Shown: positions 1 to 8,053 of the stretch, piece by piece
Position numbering within the stretch: position 1 is the first letter of the stretch
Layout: each line of letters begins with the position of its first letter
Assembly (NCBI GenBank): GCA_964405685.1
Contig: CAYOOP010000008.1
Location: forward strand, 1-64,000
Direction: 5' to 3'
DNA length: 64,000 nucleotides
Source of the DNA: CAYOOP01 sp964405685
GTDB lineage: Bacteria; Pseudomonadota; Alphaproteobacteria; Rickettsiales; SXRF01
Position numbers and translations under genes: made by a program
The notes under the pieces: generated by a model
Database searches by the model: none
What the model was told of the DNA's origin: nothing
The model's input: the letters and a program-made list of their open reading frames with translations, nothing else

Positions 1-178
1 TTCCTCCGTAGAGAATATACGGTATTAGCGTCAGTTTCCCGACGTTATTCCGTACCAAAGGGCACGTTCCCACGCGTTACTCACCCGTGCGCCACTGCTG
101 TATTGCTACAACCGTTCGACTTGCATGTGTTAGGCCTGCCGCCAGCGTTCGTTCTGAGCCAGGATCAAACTCTCAAGT
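1..178 (-). rRNA. rrs: 16S ribosomal RNA, 5' end only
   Basis: The reverse complement begins with the universal 5' motif AGAGTTTGATCCTGGCTCAG and continues into GAACGCTGGCGGCAGGCC and ACATGCAAGTCGAACG, which are typical of alphaproteobacterial 16S rRNA. Only about the first 175 nt of the gene lie in the window; the rest continues past position 1. The exact mature 5' end is estimated from the usual AACTTGAGAGTTTG start. Confidence 0.97.
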
Positions 179-574
179 TGAAAATCAACTTTAAGTTGAT
201 ACTGGAAGTCTCTTTAGCAAACTGCTTAGTTTGATAAAGGCCAGTGCTAAAAGCGCTGGCCGCTACGAAGTAAGCGAGCTTAAACTAAAGTTTAAGACCT
301 CGAACATTTTCGGAAACTCACACAATAATCACCCTTTTATCCTTGCACGTTGGACTTACGAGATAAAAAGGTGCGTATGGTTTATTAAATAAATAATAAA
401 ATTTACGCCTGTGATATTGTGTAAGTAATTTGTCCTTCTTTGGCGAAGAAAATGTAATTGCCAAAGACGGTGCACAATACCACCTGCGCTTAAATGCTCT
501 AAACTGTTTCAAACATCAGAAGGGGCTAGAAGAACTGCCGCTTCGCTCGCATATACCTTGCGAAAGGGAGAGGA
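179..574 (-). other. rRNA operon leader, no protein gene seen
   Basis: This ~400-nt stretch between the rrn promoter and the 16S 5' end shows no convincing coding region; the open frames here overlap each other and lack recognisable content. It contains short inverted repeats, for example at 184-200 (ATCAACT/AGTTGAT) and 239-261 (GGCCAG/CTGGCC), consistent with the processed leader of an rRNA transcript. Confidence 0.6.
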
Positions 575-604
575 CGTATAGACCCTTATGCCGCCCCCTG
601 TCAA
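575..604 (-). promoter_or_regulatory. putative rRNA operon promoter
   Basis: On the minus strand a perfect TTGACA (-35, 599-604) is followed by a G-rich spacer and a TATACG/CTATAC -10 candidate (575-581). The GC-rich spacer after TTGACA resembles known alphaproteobacterial rrn promoters. It lies about 400 nt upstream of the 16S gene and points towards it. The assignment is by pattern only. Confidence 0.6.
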
Positions 605-678
605 CAGCAAAAATACGGTTTTTTTGTTTTCTTTCCGATTTTATTGAAAGCCGCAGGAAATATGGGGTTTTTACGATG

Positions 679-1227
679 TTATCGCGCGCGATTGTTGAGC
701 GCATTATCAGCCTGTATGTACCCCATGTGGGATCCAAACTCCATCGCTCTTGCAACCACCGCATGCTCCAGCCCCTTCGACTGGATATTTTCTGCAGTCA
801 CTGTAGATGAAAGCAAGCCCGCAAGTCTTTGTTTTAGAGCTGGGTCACGTTCCAATGCATCCGCGTAATCTAAAAAGGCTTGCTTCGTTCGGCCAGATGC
901 AACTTGCACACTCTCCATCAACATCGCAGCCGCCAATGATGCCGCAGCGCCAATGCCGCTTGCCCATTTCCATTGGCCGGGCACATACTTGGTCAACGTT
1001 GCTCCACCAAGCGCTGCCCCTAACGCCACGCTTCCTACCTTGTATGGCACAACATTTGTGTTCATTTTATCAAGGAAACCACCAATCTTGCCTCGTATTA
1101 AATTGGGCGCCTTCTCCGCCCATTCCTGCCAGAATTTGGCTTCGGCGGGCGAAATATCGCCGCCGGCCGGCGCAGCGGGCACTACGGCTTGTTTTGGGTG
1201 GGGTTCTATAGGCACAGATTGATTCAT
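679..1227 (-). CDS. hypothetical membrane-associated protein
   Basis: The protein of 182 residues is not recognised. It has a Pro/Ala-rich N-terminus (roughly residues 1-25), a Trp-containing amphipathic part, and Gly/Ala-rich hydrophobic stretches around residues 62-80 and 88-105 that could insert into a membrane. The C-terminal third looks helical. It is transcribed towards the rrn promoter and away from the similarly small membrane protein at 1393; the shared 165-nt intergenic region holds interleaved inverted repeats. Codon use looks like a real gene, but no function is assigned. Confidence 0.6.
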   Translation of the reverse strand: MNQSVPIEPHPKQAVVPAAPAGGDISPAEAKFWQEWAEKAPNLIRGKIGGFLDKMNTNVVPYKVGSVALGAALGGATLTKYVPGQWKWASGIGAAASLAAAMLMESVQVASGRTKQAFLDYADALERDPALKQRLAGLLSSTVTAENIQSKGLEHAVVARAMEFGSHMGYIQADNALNNRAR

Positions 1228-1262
1228 TTCCCCATTCTATACCCCCAAAACACACAAACAAA

Positions 1263-1328
1263 GTGACAGTTTGGTGAAGGTTTTGACCAAATCGCCCCAA
1301 AAGCCCCCAAACCGTCACAAAACCTTCA
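1263..1328. promoter_or_regulatory. interleaved inverted repeats between divergent genes
   Basis: Two inverted repeats interlock: GTGACAGTTTG (1263-1273) pairs with CAAACCGTCAC (1308-1318) with one mismatch, and TGAAGGTTTTG (1275-1285) pairs perfectly with CAAAACCTTCA (1318-1328). The order A-B-A'-B' is that of a pseudoknot or of a double operator. It sits in the divergent promoter region between the genes at 679-1227 and 1393-1860. Confidence 0.5.
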
Positions 1329-1392
1329 TTTGAGAGGGGATTGAGTGTGGGGTAGAATACACACCGGATGATTCTCTAACAAGGAGCTGGTT

Positions 1393-1860
1393 GTGGCTAA
1401 TATATCGCCCAACATTAAAGACGAAACCCTTGCAGCCATGCAGCACGACGTTGATCGTGCGCGCAAGAAACAACCCTTACAAGCTGTTGGGGGAATGCTG
1501 ACAGGCAGCATCGCTGCTACTATTGCCGCTACAGTCGCGGTTGTTGCCAAATTGGTAGGAGAGGTGAGCCGCCATGCAAACCGTCAACAGATCAGCCTCC
1601 TTGAAATTAATCGTGATACCAAGGCAATGGAAGAACTTGTCAATAAAACGCTCGCAAGCTGCGAATCTGTAAAAGCGCTCACTCCTTATGCACAGGCGGT
1701 TATGCTTGCACCTTTTATCGGCGGGGCGCTTGGTGTATGGACAGCCACAACCCTTGGCAACAAAGCTATCACACAAAAACAAGCGTTGCTGGAGGATGCA
1801 CACAATAAAAACTGGCGAGAAAAAGTATCCCAACCATCTTCTGTAACGGAACGAGGGTAA
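1393..1860 (+). CDS. hypothetical protein with two hydrophobic segments
   Basis: The start is taken as GTG at 1393, preceded by AAGGAG at good spacing. The 155-residue product is not recognised. It has hydrophobic segments near residues 30-55 (Ala/Val/Thr-rich) and 100-122 (Pro-Phe-Ile-Gly-Gly-rich), with a charged helical stretch between them and a charged C-terminus. It ends 4 nt before the M48-type protease gene and is probably co-transcribed with it, so the two may act together at the membrane. Confidence 0.65.
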   Translation: MANISPNIKDETLAAMQHDVDRARKKQPLQAVGGMLTGSIAATIAATVAVVAKLVGEVSRHANRQQISLLEINRDTKAMEELVNKTLASCESVKALTPYAQAVMLAPFIGGALGVWTATTLGNKAITQKQALLEDAHNKNWREKVSQPSSVTERG

Positions 1861-1864
1861 TAGT

Positions 1865-2848
1865 ATGCGTTCCTACTCCAACTCTCCGCCTACCAAACAA
1901 CCTAAAATTGGTTACCGCAGCTCTTATGACGATATGGTAGAGTTCCTGAGTTCCGGCCACCGCATGAGCGCGACACGTATGGATAGCAAATCCGCTCCCG
2001 GCTGGCGTGCAGCGCTTGAAGAATTGTCTGTCAAATTGGGAGTGGAACCACCGGCTCTGTATCGCGTACCCACGCATCGTATTAATGCTGGCATGGCCCT
2101 TGATGCGCTTGTAATGACAGATGGATTCTTGAAAGCATCTGGCAGTTCCCCATCAGATTTCCGCCCTTCCAGCGGAGTGTTGGGGGTCATGGCACATGAA
2201 CTGGGCCATCATAAACAAAGCATTATACCACGGCTAGGTGCCAAGCTGTTGCCTTGGGCTGCCCCTATGGCGGCTATGGCCGCACTTTATATTTATGAAC
2301 AAGCTACGCAAGCTAACAAACCCCTTTCACAACAGGAGCTGCAAGAAGCAATTCATAAAGCCACTGAAACCACAGTGGAAAACATGAAGAAAAACCACGA
2401 GCATGGCACGTTTGAAAGCGAACACGCGCGCGAAACCACCACAGCATGGAAAGAATCTATTTTATACCAAGGACGTTATTTGCTAGCTGCTGCTCTTGGG
2501 TTTGGTGCCGGATTGCTAGGTGCGCGCGCCGTTACTAGGCACCTAGAATTTGATGCAGATCGTATCGCCGTTATGCTGACTGGTGACGCGGAAGGCTACA
2601 TCAAGTGCCTAGAAAACCTTCATGCCGTAGCCAAAAAACAAATGACAGCTGAACTGGCTAACAAGCCGAAGTTGGAAAAAGTTGGCGAAAAAATTCAGGA
2701 TTATCTCGTATCTTCATGGAAGAACCTAATGAAAGAAACTGTGCACTCTCACCCCGCCATGAAAGAACGAGCACAAGCACTCCGCAACACTTTTGGAGAA
2801 CAAGTGGTGGCATCAAGAACTACCACACCACCTACCCTATCTATTTAA
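1865..2848 (+). CDS. M48-family (HtpX-like) zinc metalloprotease
   Basis: The protein (327 aa) carries the zinc-binding motif HELGH at residues 111-115, inside a hydrophobic context typical of gluzincins. A further Glu in the motif EFDADR, after a Gly/Ala-rich membrane segment, would be the third zinc ligand, as in HtpX/Ste24 proteases. Hydrophobic stretches near residues 125-145 and 202-222 suggest membrane anchoring with the active site on one side. HtpX proteins degrade damaged membrane proteins. Overall similarity to HtpX is limited to these motifs, so the family is clear but the role is inferred. It follows the 1393 gene by 4 nt and overlaps the 3' end of mutT by 12 nt on the other strand. 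Confidence 0.8.
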   Translation: MRSYSNSPPTKQPKIGYRSSYDDMVEFLSSGHRMSATRMDSKSAPGWRAALEELSVKLGVEPPALYRVPTHRINAGMALDALVMTDGFLKASGSSPSDFRPSSGVLGVMAHELGHHKQSIIPRLGAKLLPWAAPMAAMAALYIYEQATQANKPLSQQELQEAIHKATETTVENMKKNHEHGTFESEHARETTTAWKESILYQGRYLLAAALGFGAGLLGARAVTRHLEFDADRIAVMLTGDAEGYIKCLENLHAVAKKQMTAELANKPKLEKVGEKIQDYLVSSWKNLMKETVHSHPAMKERAQALRNTFGEQVVASRTTTPPTLSI

Positions 2849-3244
2849 CTGCATCAGCCGCTCCACCAGTGGCCTGTCGGCTTCGATCATTAGATAGTTA
2901 TGCATATCACGCGGGTTCACAAAAACGATGCTCGCGTGTTCGAGTGCTTGTGGTATGCCATGCCATGTGCGGATGAGCCACGTTGGCATCAGCAAATGAA
3001 AATCGAATTCAGGGTAGCTGTGGGATAAAAACGTGAGCGGTTCGAGTGCGCTTGCATCCACATCAATCCCTAGCTCTTCTTTCAGTTCGCGGATGAGTGC
3101 GGCTTCGGGGAGTTCCCCCGCTTCAATTTTCCCACCTGGAAATTCAAAATGCCCGGCCAGTTGCTTGCCCTGTGGCCGTTCCGCCAGCAACACTTCGCCT
3201 TTATCATTCATGAGTGCGGCGGCAACGACGAGGAGGTTTTTCAT
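2837..3244 (-). CDS. mutT: 8-oxo-dGTP diphosphatase MutT (Nudix hydrolase)
   Basis: The 135-residue protein contains a perfect Nudix box: G38, E44, R52-E53, E56-E57 and G59 with the correct spacing. N-terminal residues resemble MutT proteins (an early Val-Ala-Ala strand, then LLAERP and the FEFPGGK entry to the box). MutT removes 8-oxo-dGTP from the nucleotide pool and prevents A:T to C:G transversions. Length fits MutT. It converges with the M48 protease gene with a 12-nt overlap, and a long palindromic repeat separates it from argJ. Confidence 0.88.
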   Translation of the reverse strand: MKNLLVVAAALMNDKGEVLLAERPQGKQLAGHFEFPGGKIEAGELPEAALIRELKEELGIDVDASALEPLTFLSHSYPEFDFHLLMPTWLIRTWHGIPQALEHASIVFVNPRDMHNYLMIEADRPLVERLMQLNR

Positions 3245-3255
3245 ACGCCACCACC

Positions 3256-3361
3256 GTCATCCCGTCGAAAGACGGGATCCAGCGTCCGCCGTCTGGCGGA
3301 CAGTATAACCCTTTTGCGGCGTAGACACGCCTTACTGGATCCCGTCTTTCGACGGGATGAC
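3256..3361. repeat. palindromic intergenic repeat, copy R1
   Basis: A 106-bp element bounded by a perfect inverted repeat of about 27 bp that begins GTCATCCCGTCGAAAGAC and ends in its complement. The core contains a second small palindrome (GTCCGCC/GGCGGAC). It lies between mutT and argJ. The same family occurs at 19531, 31035 and 34225; R1 and the 31035 copy share the core segment ending in GCGCCT/CGCCT. Confidence 0.9.
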
Positions 3362-3371
3362 AATAACTGTC

Positions 3372-4589
3372 TCATGTCCGATACGCCCCGTTGATGTCGA
3401 TATAACCGTGTGTGAGATCACACGTCCACACCGTGGCAGTGCCCTGCCCGATGCCGACATCAACAGTAATGTTGATGTGCTCGCCTTTTAAATATTCGGT
3501 GGCCGCATCGTCATTATAATCCGGATTCAACTCCCCATTTTTAGCAGCAACCTGCTTACCAAATTTGATCGTAAGCTTGTCGCGATCGGCTTTTTCGCCG
3601 GCTTTGCCGACGGCCATGACTACCCTGCCCCAGTTCGCATCACCACCGGCAATGGCGGTTTTTACGAGTGGAGAGTTGGCAATGCTCATGCCGATTTTGC
3701 GAGCAGCTTTTGCATTTTCTGCGCCCGTCACCGCAATCTCAATAAATTTGCTGGCACCTTCCCCGTCTTTCACCACGAGTTGCGCGAGTTCGATGAGTAG
3801 TGATTCTAGCGCATCTTTAAACGGTGCGAAGGCTTTATCATCCACTGACGTCGGCGTAGCTTTGGTTTTTCCGGTTGCAAAAACGAGTAGTGTATCGCTA
3901 GTCGACGTATCACCGTCTACTGTCACCGCATTGAACGAAACATCGTTGGCGCTGTTTAACCACGCTTGTAAAATTGGTGCAGGAATCGTGGCATCCGTGG
4001 CCACGAACGCCAGCATCGTCGCCATATCCGGCGCGATCATGCCGGAGCCTTTGGCAATGCCATTGATGGTAATTTTCTCTCCAGCAATCGTTACGGTACG
4101 TGTTGCGAATTTGGGGAATGTATCGGTCGTCATAATGGCACGCGCTGCATCCATCCAGCTTCCGGCGGCCAATTTGGGCAACACGTTTCTAATTTTTTCA
4201 TCCGGAAGCACCTGGCCGATGACGCCGGTTGAAGCCATGAAACATTGCGATGCATCGGTGCCGGTCGTGATGGCGACGTTGTCGATTACGCGCTGCATGG
4301 CGGCTTCGCCTTTGGCGCCAGTGAATGCATTAGAGTTGCCGGAATTGACGATGAGCGTGCGCGCCGCGCCGCTCGCGAGGTTTTTACGACATAATTCTAC
4401 AGGTGCGGAAGCCGTGAGAGATTTGGTGAATACGCCTGCAACGGTCGTGTCCGCATCAAACTGCATGAGCAGCACATCCGGCCGTTCGGTTTGTTTAATG
4501 GCAGCATTGCCCACGCCGATAGTCACCCCTGCAATGGCAGGAAGTGTGGGATGCGCCTTGGGCGCGAGAGGTGAGATTTTAAGTTGCAT
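3372..4589 (-). CDS. argJ: bifunctional ornithine acetyltransferase / N-acetylglutamate synthase ArgJ
   Basis: ArgJ transfers acetyl from N-acetylornithine to glutamate in cyclic arginine biosynthesis. The 405-aa product shows the family signatures: NSGNSNAFTG near the N-terminal third and the autoprocessing site KGSGMI-AP-MATML, where the Thr (about residue 191) becomes the N-terminal nucleophile of the beta chain. A later VDGDTSTSDT block is also diagnostic. Start chosen at 4589 (protein beginning MQLKISPLAPK) because conservation begins there; an upstream in-frame ATG at 4643 would add 18 residues without family character. Biosynthetic argJ and the catabolic ast genes at 35-40 kb coexist in this window. 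Confidence 0.95.
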   Translation of the reverse strand: MQLKISPLAPKAHPTLPAIAGVTIGVGNAAIKQTERPDVLLMQFDADTTVAGVFTKSLTASAPVELCRKNLASGAARTLIVNSGNSNAFTGAKGEAAMQRVIDNVAITTGTDASQCFMASTGVIGQVLPDEKIRNVLPKLAAGSWMDAARAIMTTDTFPKFATRTVTIAGEKITINGIAKGSGMIAPDMATMLAFVATDATIPAPILQAWLNSANDVSFNAVTVDGDTSTSDTLLVFATGKTKATPTSVDDKAFAPFKDALESLLIELAQLVVKDGEGASKFIEIAVTGAENAKAARKIGMSIANSPLVKTAIAGGDANWGRVVMAVGKAGEKADRDKLTIKFGKQVAAKNGELNPDYNDDAATEYLKGEHINITVDVGIGQGTATVWTCDLTHGYIDINGAYRT

Positions 4590-4724
4590 AACGCCGCGTA
4601 AAATAGAGAGAATGCGGCATTTTGCAATAGGAACTATGGCCAATTGTCATTCAATCTTCATACAAAGAACGAATATGGCTATTATTGGTTGATCGCATGT
4701 AAATTCACCCCCAAGGAACAACCT

Positions 4725-4829
4725 ATGACGCGCATCCACATCCCTAACCTTCAACCCATCTCAAGCTATATGAGAGATGAACTACAAGCGCAAAGCGATG
4801 TGGTTCAGGGCTTGAACAAGTGCAATTAA
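4725..4829 (+). CDS. possible 34-residue small protein
   Basis: An ATG at 4725 is preceded by CAAGGAACAACCT, a plausible ribosome site, and opens a 34-codon frame ending at 4829. The product is polar with a single Cys near its end and resembles nothing I know. It lies in the otherwise empty gap between argJ and the methyltransferase gene. Evidence is only the ribosome site and the open frame. Confidence 0.25.
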   Translation: MTRIHIPNLQPISSYMRDELQAQSDVVQGLNKCN

Positions 4830-4920
4830 AGTGGGTAAAGTTCGCGGATATTCTCCTACGTTCCCATTTGATGGCTCTCTTGAATAAAATCTATTGGCTT
4901 CACCAACTACGAAACAACGC

Positions 4921-5700
4921 TTATTGCTTTAGATATTCTGCGACAAAAAATGCCTTTAACACGCGCGGCATGATGCGGTTGTAGAGTGCCTCTACAGCTA
5001 GTAGCGGTGGGGTGATGATGCGTTTGATAGGTTTGGGGAGGCGGAAAATCATGGAATTACAGACGAGGTAAAACGCAGGGCCACCGCCGAAATGAACGCG
5101 GGTGAGGTGCATGTCGTGGGTGGCCAATTCGTTTGGCGTTAGCGCACGCTCGGTGGCGGCGTTGAAATAGGGATCGAGCTTATACCAAAGTTTGCGGATG
5201 GGGTTAAGCAGCGGGCTGGCATAGGGTTCCATGCATACAAAACGGCCGCCGGGTTTTAGCATCGCGGCAATGTTTTTTACGACCATGCCCAGGTCCTGTA
5301 CGCAGTGGTGGATACCGCCGATGCACATAATAATATCGTAGCGGTTGTGGAATTCGGGTCTAAGCGGGCGGATTAAATCTATTACATGACCGGGTGATCT
5401 GGTGATCGAGTGATAGACGCCCACCGCTGTTGGCGAAATATCAAAGCCTTCCACTTGAACTTCGGGAAAATATTCTCTTAGGCGCAGGCTATTGTAGCCA
5501 TCCCCGCAGCAAATATCGCCGACGAGAGTGTGGTTTGCGTTTAATTGGTCGAAGAGTACGTCGTAGATAAAACGTTTGCGATAAAGGGTGGATTCTGCAT
5601 CGTAATAGTGATCGGCGTACAGGTCGTGCATGGTCTCGAAATGGGCTGCCTGTATGTTTTCCATGACGGTATCTATGTAGAATTCTAAGCGCGCGCGCAA
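4921..5700 (-). CDS. class I SAM-dependent methyltransferase
   Basis: The 259-aa protein has a Rossmann-type SAM-binding motif I (DICCGDGYNS), an acidic motif II region (VEGFDISPT) and the later motif with MCIGGIHHC, followed by MLKPGGRFVCMEP, all in the usual order for Methyltransf_11/25 families. The acceptor is unknown. It is divergent from the large membrane protein at 5745 and close to an acyltransferase gene, so an envelope polysaccharide or lipid substrate is a reasonable guess. Confidence 0.85.
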   Translation of the reverse strand: MRARLEFYIDTVMENIQAAHFETMHDLYADHYYDAESTLYRKRFIYDVLFDQLNANHTLVGDICCGDGYNSLRLREYFPEVQVEGFDISPTAVGVYHSITRSPGHVIDLIRPLRPEFHNRYDIIMCIGGIHHCVQDLGMVVKNIAAMLKPGGRFVCMEPYASPLLNPIRKLWYKLDPYFNAATERALTPNELATHDMHLTRVHFGGGPAFYLVCNSMIFRLPKPIKRIITPPLLAVEALYNRIMPRVLKAFFVAEYLKQ

Positions 5701-5744
5701 GATAAAAGCATTGAAGTTGCTATGGTTTCTGGTAGCTCAAATCT

Positions 5745-8051
5745 ATGAAAAGTATCACCATTCCCCTGCCCTGCAACCCCGCGCTTGGGCTGTGTCTTGG
5801 TTTTTCAGCCATTGCCGTCATCGTATTCGTTATTTTTTCTTCTTTTCCTTACGCGAACCCTAACCATCACGCGCTGGATTTTTTGCTGGTGTTTCTGACC
5901 TTCGGGTTTATGGGCGCACTGCTTACGCCGTTGTTTGATCGTGATATCACGATTGTCTCGTTAAGTTTGGCGTTTGTGCTTTCGTATGCGGTCTATAGCT
6001 GCCTGGCACTGAGCTTAAAAATGTTGGGGCTTGGATTTGAGGTGTTCGAAACACTGTGGTTAGTCTTACTGGCTATTGCAGCATGGCACGCACGTGGGTA
6101 TGGGCGCGGCAGCAAGCTACATTTGAGTTCGCTGTTTGTATGTGCCTTAGCCCTCGTGCTCACCGCTACCTATTTTGCCTATCCTTCTAATTTTGATCAG
6201 AGCTATTTCCAACCTTCTTATTACTACGGCGTGTTACATCGCGATTTTAGTTCTAGCAATTTAGATGTCGTGCCTTTTGGGATTACGGAGGCCCAGCCGC
6301 GCTTTCAGGCCAATGTGTATCACGCTCTTTTTGCCTTATTTTCTACCCTCACCGGCATTGATCCGTTCTTGCTTGCGCTGCATATCGCCTCGCCTTACAT
6401 CGGCTTTTTTCTTCTGATTGCGATGCCGGCGTTGGTGTGGGAGCTTTTTAACCGGCGTATGAATGTGCTCATTCCTTTTTTGGCAACGCTTTCATGCGTT
6501 TTGTTTATTAGCGTTTGGGATGATCACTTTTTTGTCTATTGGCACCATTTCAACCTGTTAAATAGCCCCACATTAGACAAAAACTTTTGTCAGTTTTTGC
6601 TGCTGCCCGTTGTGAGCCTTGTTTTTTTCAATGCTGTGACGAGCACCCAAAAACGGTGGTGTATTTTGTTTTTGGGCCTGTTGCCCGCGGTTGCTGCTTC
6701 TCATCCTTTGGCACCGCTCTATCTATTACTAATGATAGGTCTTATTTTTGTAAGCCTACTAACCGATTTGCGCGCTCACAAAACGACGGGGCTTGTGGGC
6801 ATTGCGCTTACGTTGATCCTAGTGGCAGGCGTGGCAGCTCCTTCTGAAATTCAAATCTATTTCAATCACATTTTGGCGTTTGATGCCGCCCATTATGCGG
6901 AGCGGCATTATTGGAGTGGTCAATATGCAGGACCGCAGAATTCGGTACAATATTTTCAAGGAACATTGTTTCCTTTCATCCGTAAGGAAATCTATTTTCA
7001 AGACGCCATTATTGTGTTTTCGGCGTTTTGTTTTGCGTTGTGGTCGCTACATTTACGGCAACGGAAAGAACTGCGTGGCTACGCAATGGCGGGGTTTTTA
7101 TCGTCGCTATGTTTAATTCTGCTTGCCGTGGTCGGGCCTCAGAGCCTTTCGCTTCCGGGATATGTTGCGATGGTTGCTATCCTAGGAGTTGTTTCCTGGC
7201 GGATGCTTTTTATGGAAGCAACCATGCTCTATGCTTTTGCCTATCGGCTTCAGTTTTTCAATCAAGCCGGGCTGGTGTTGCTGCACGCGGCGGTTTCTGT
7301 AGCGCTTTATTTTAAACCTGAAATGTTCCGCGGGCTGGAACGATTGCATTGGTTTTACTTCGGCTATTTTTCAATCGTGTGGATAGGGTGTTATCTTTTA
7401 TTTCTTATGCAAAGCGCTCTGCGCCTGTGTGTGGCATGGTCGAGGAAAACAACGTCGTATGTGGTGTTGTTAGGTGCCTCTGTCGCCAGTGCCGCAATGA
7501 TCGTTTTTGGCTTTTTGGTTTCTGTAGAAGCCGTGCAAATCAAACCTCTCTACGCAAACGGGCCTATCTCATTTACCCCCTATGTGAACCGCGGTGAGTA
7601 TTTTATGCGCATTACTGGAAGTAAAAACATCATCCACAAAGCGTACGAACGCCGTGATGTTCGTCCACGGTTGCAGATGCCTCCGTGGATGCTTGCGGAT
7701 GATCGGTTTTTATACCTTGATTCAACCAAGGTGGATTATTTCGACTTTTATCTTTTGAAAACGTCAGCCTGGTATAGTGCGGCGTATACGGATGCTTACG
7801 CACTTCAAAAGCTGGGGCCAAGCTTTATGGAGCAATTGACTAGCTATTGGGATGTAAAAGATGGAAAAATCTCCTGCGCGACCATGCAGTTTTTGCTGAA
7901 GCAACGCGTCTCCATCCTGATTACGGATCAGCAGGAATATGTAGCGTCGTTAAAACGACAGGATCTGTTTAATATCGAGAGTATCGAACCTGACGTATAC
8001 CGACTGGCGGCGCCTAATCATGCAAAAATCAAAACACTCTGCGCGCACTAA
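5745..8051 (+). CDS. large polytopic membrane protein, possible envelope glycan enzyme
   Basis: The 768-aa product has many long hydrophobic segments over roughly residues 10-600 and a soluble C-terminal domain of about 160 residues. The segments include HPLAPLYLLL-type loops. This layout resembles membrane glycosyltransferases of the GT-C fold, but I see no decisive catalytic motif and do not assign a family. It starts 45 nt from the divergent methyltransferase gene and ends 3 nt from the convergent acyltransferase gene, placing it in an envelope cluster. Confidence 0.7.
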   Translation: MKSITIPLPCNPALGLCLGFSAIAVIVFVIFSSFPYANPNHHALDFLLVFLTFGFMGALLTPLFDRDITIVSLSLAFVLSYAVYSCLALSLKMLGLGFEVFETLWLVLLAIAAWHARGYGRGSKLHLSSLFVCALALVLTATYFAYPSNFDQSYFQPSYYYGVLHRDFSSSNLDVVPFGITEAQPRFQANVYHALFALFSTLTGIDPFLLALHIASPYIGFFLLIAMPALVWELFNRRMNVLIPFLATLSCVLFISVWDDHFFVYWHHFNLLNSPTLDKNFCQFLLLPVVSLVFFNAVTSTQKRWCILFLGLLPAVAASHPLAPLYLLLMIGLIFVSLLTDLRAHKTTGLVGIALTLILVAGVAAPSEIQIYFNHILAFDAAHYAERHYWSGQYAGPQNSVQYFQGTLFPFIRKEIYFQDAIIVFSAFCFALWSLHLRQRKELRGYAMAGFLSSLCLILLAVVGPQSLSLPGYVAMVAILGVVSWRMLFMEATMLYAFAYRLQFFNQAGLVLLHAAVSVALYFKPEMFRGLERLHWFYFGYFSIVWIGCYLLFLMQSALRLCVAWSRKTTSYVVLLGASVASAAMIVFGFLVSVEAVQIKPLYANGPISFTPYVNRGEYFMRITGSKNIIHKAYERRDVRPRLQMPPWMLADDRFLYLDSTKVDYFDFYLLKTSAWYSAAYTDAYALQKLGPSFMEQLTSYWDVKDGKISCATMQFLLKQRVSILITDQQEYVASLKRQDLFNIESIEPDVYRLAAPNHAKIKTLCAH

Positions 8052-8053
8052 GT

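Noticed and set aside
430..868. Several open frames between the rRNA leader and the first gene
   Set aside because: They overlap on both strands, lack ribosome sites and cross the rrn promoter.
3565..4692. 375-codon open frame opposite argJ
   Set aside because: It is an antisense shadow of argJ; the argJ frame has clear family motifs while the opposite one has none.
4644..4829. 61-codon frame upstream of the 34-residue frame
   Set aside because: Its first 27 codons overlap the argJ leader without a ribosome site; if anything is translated here it is the shorter frame from 4725.
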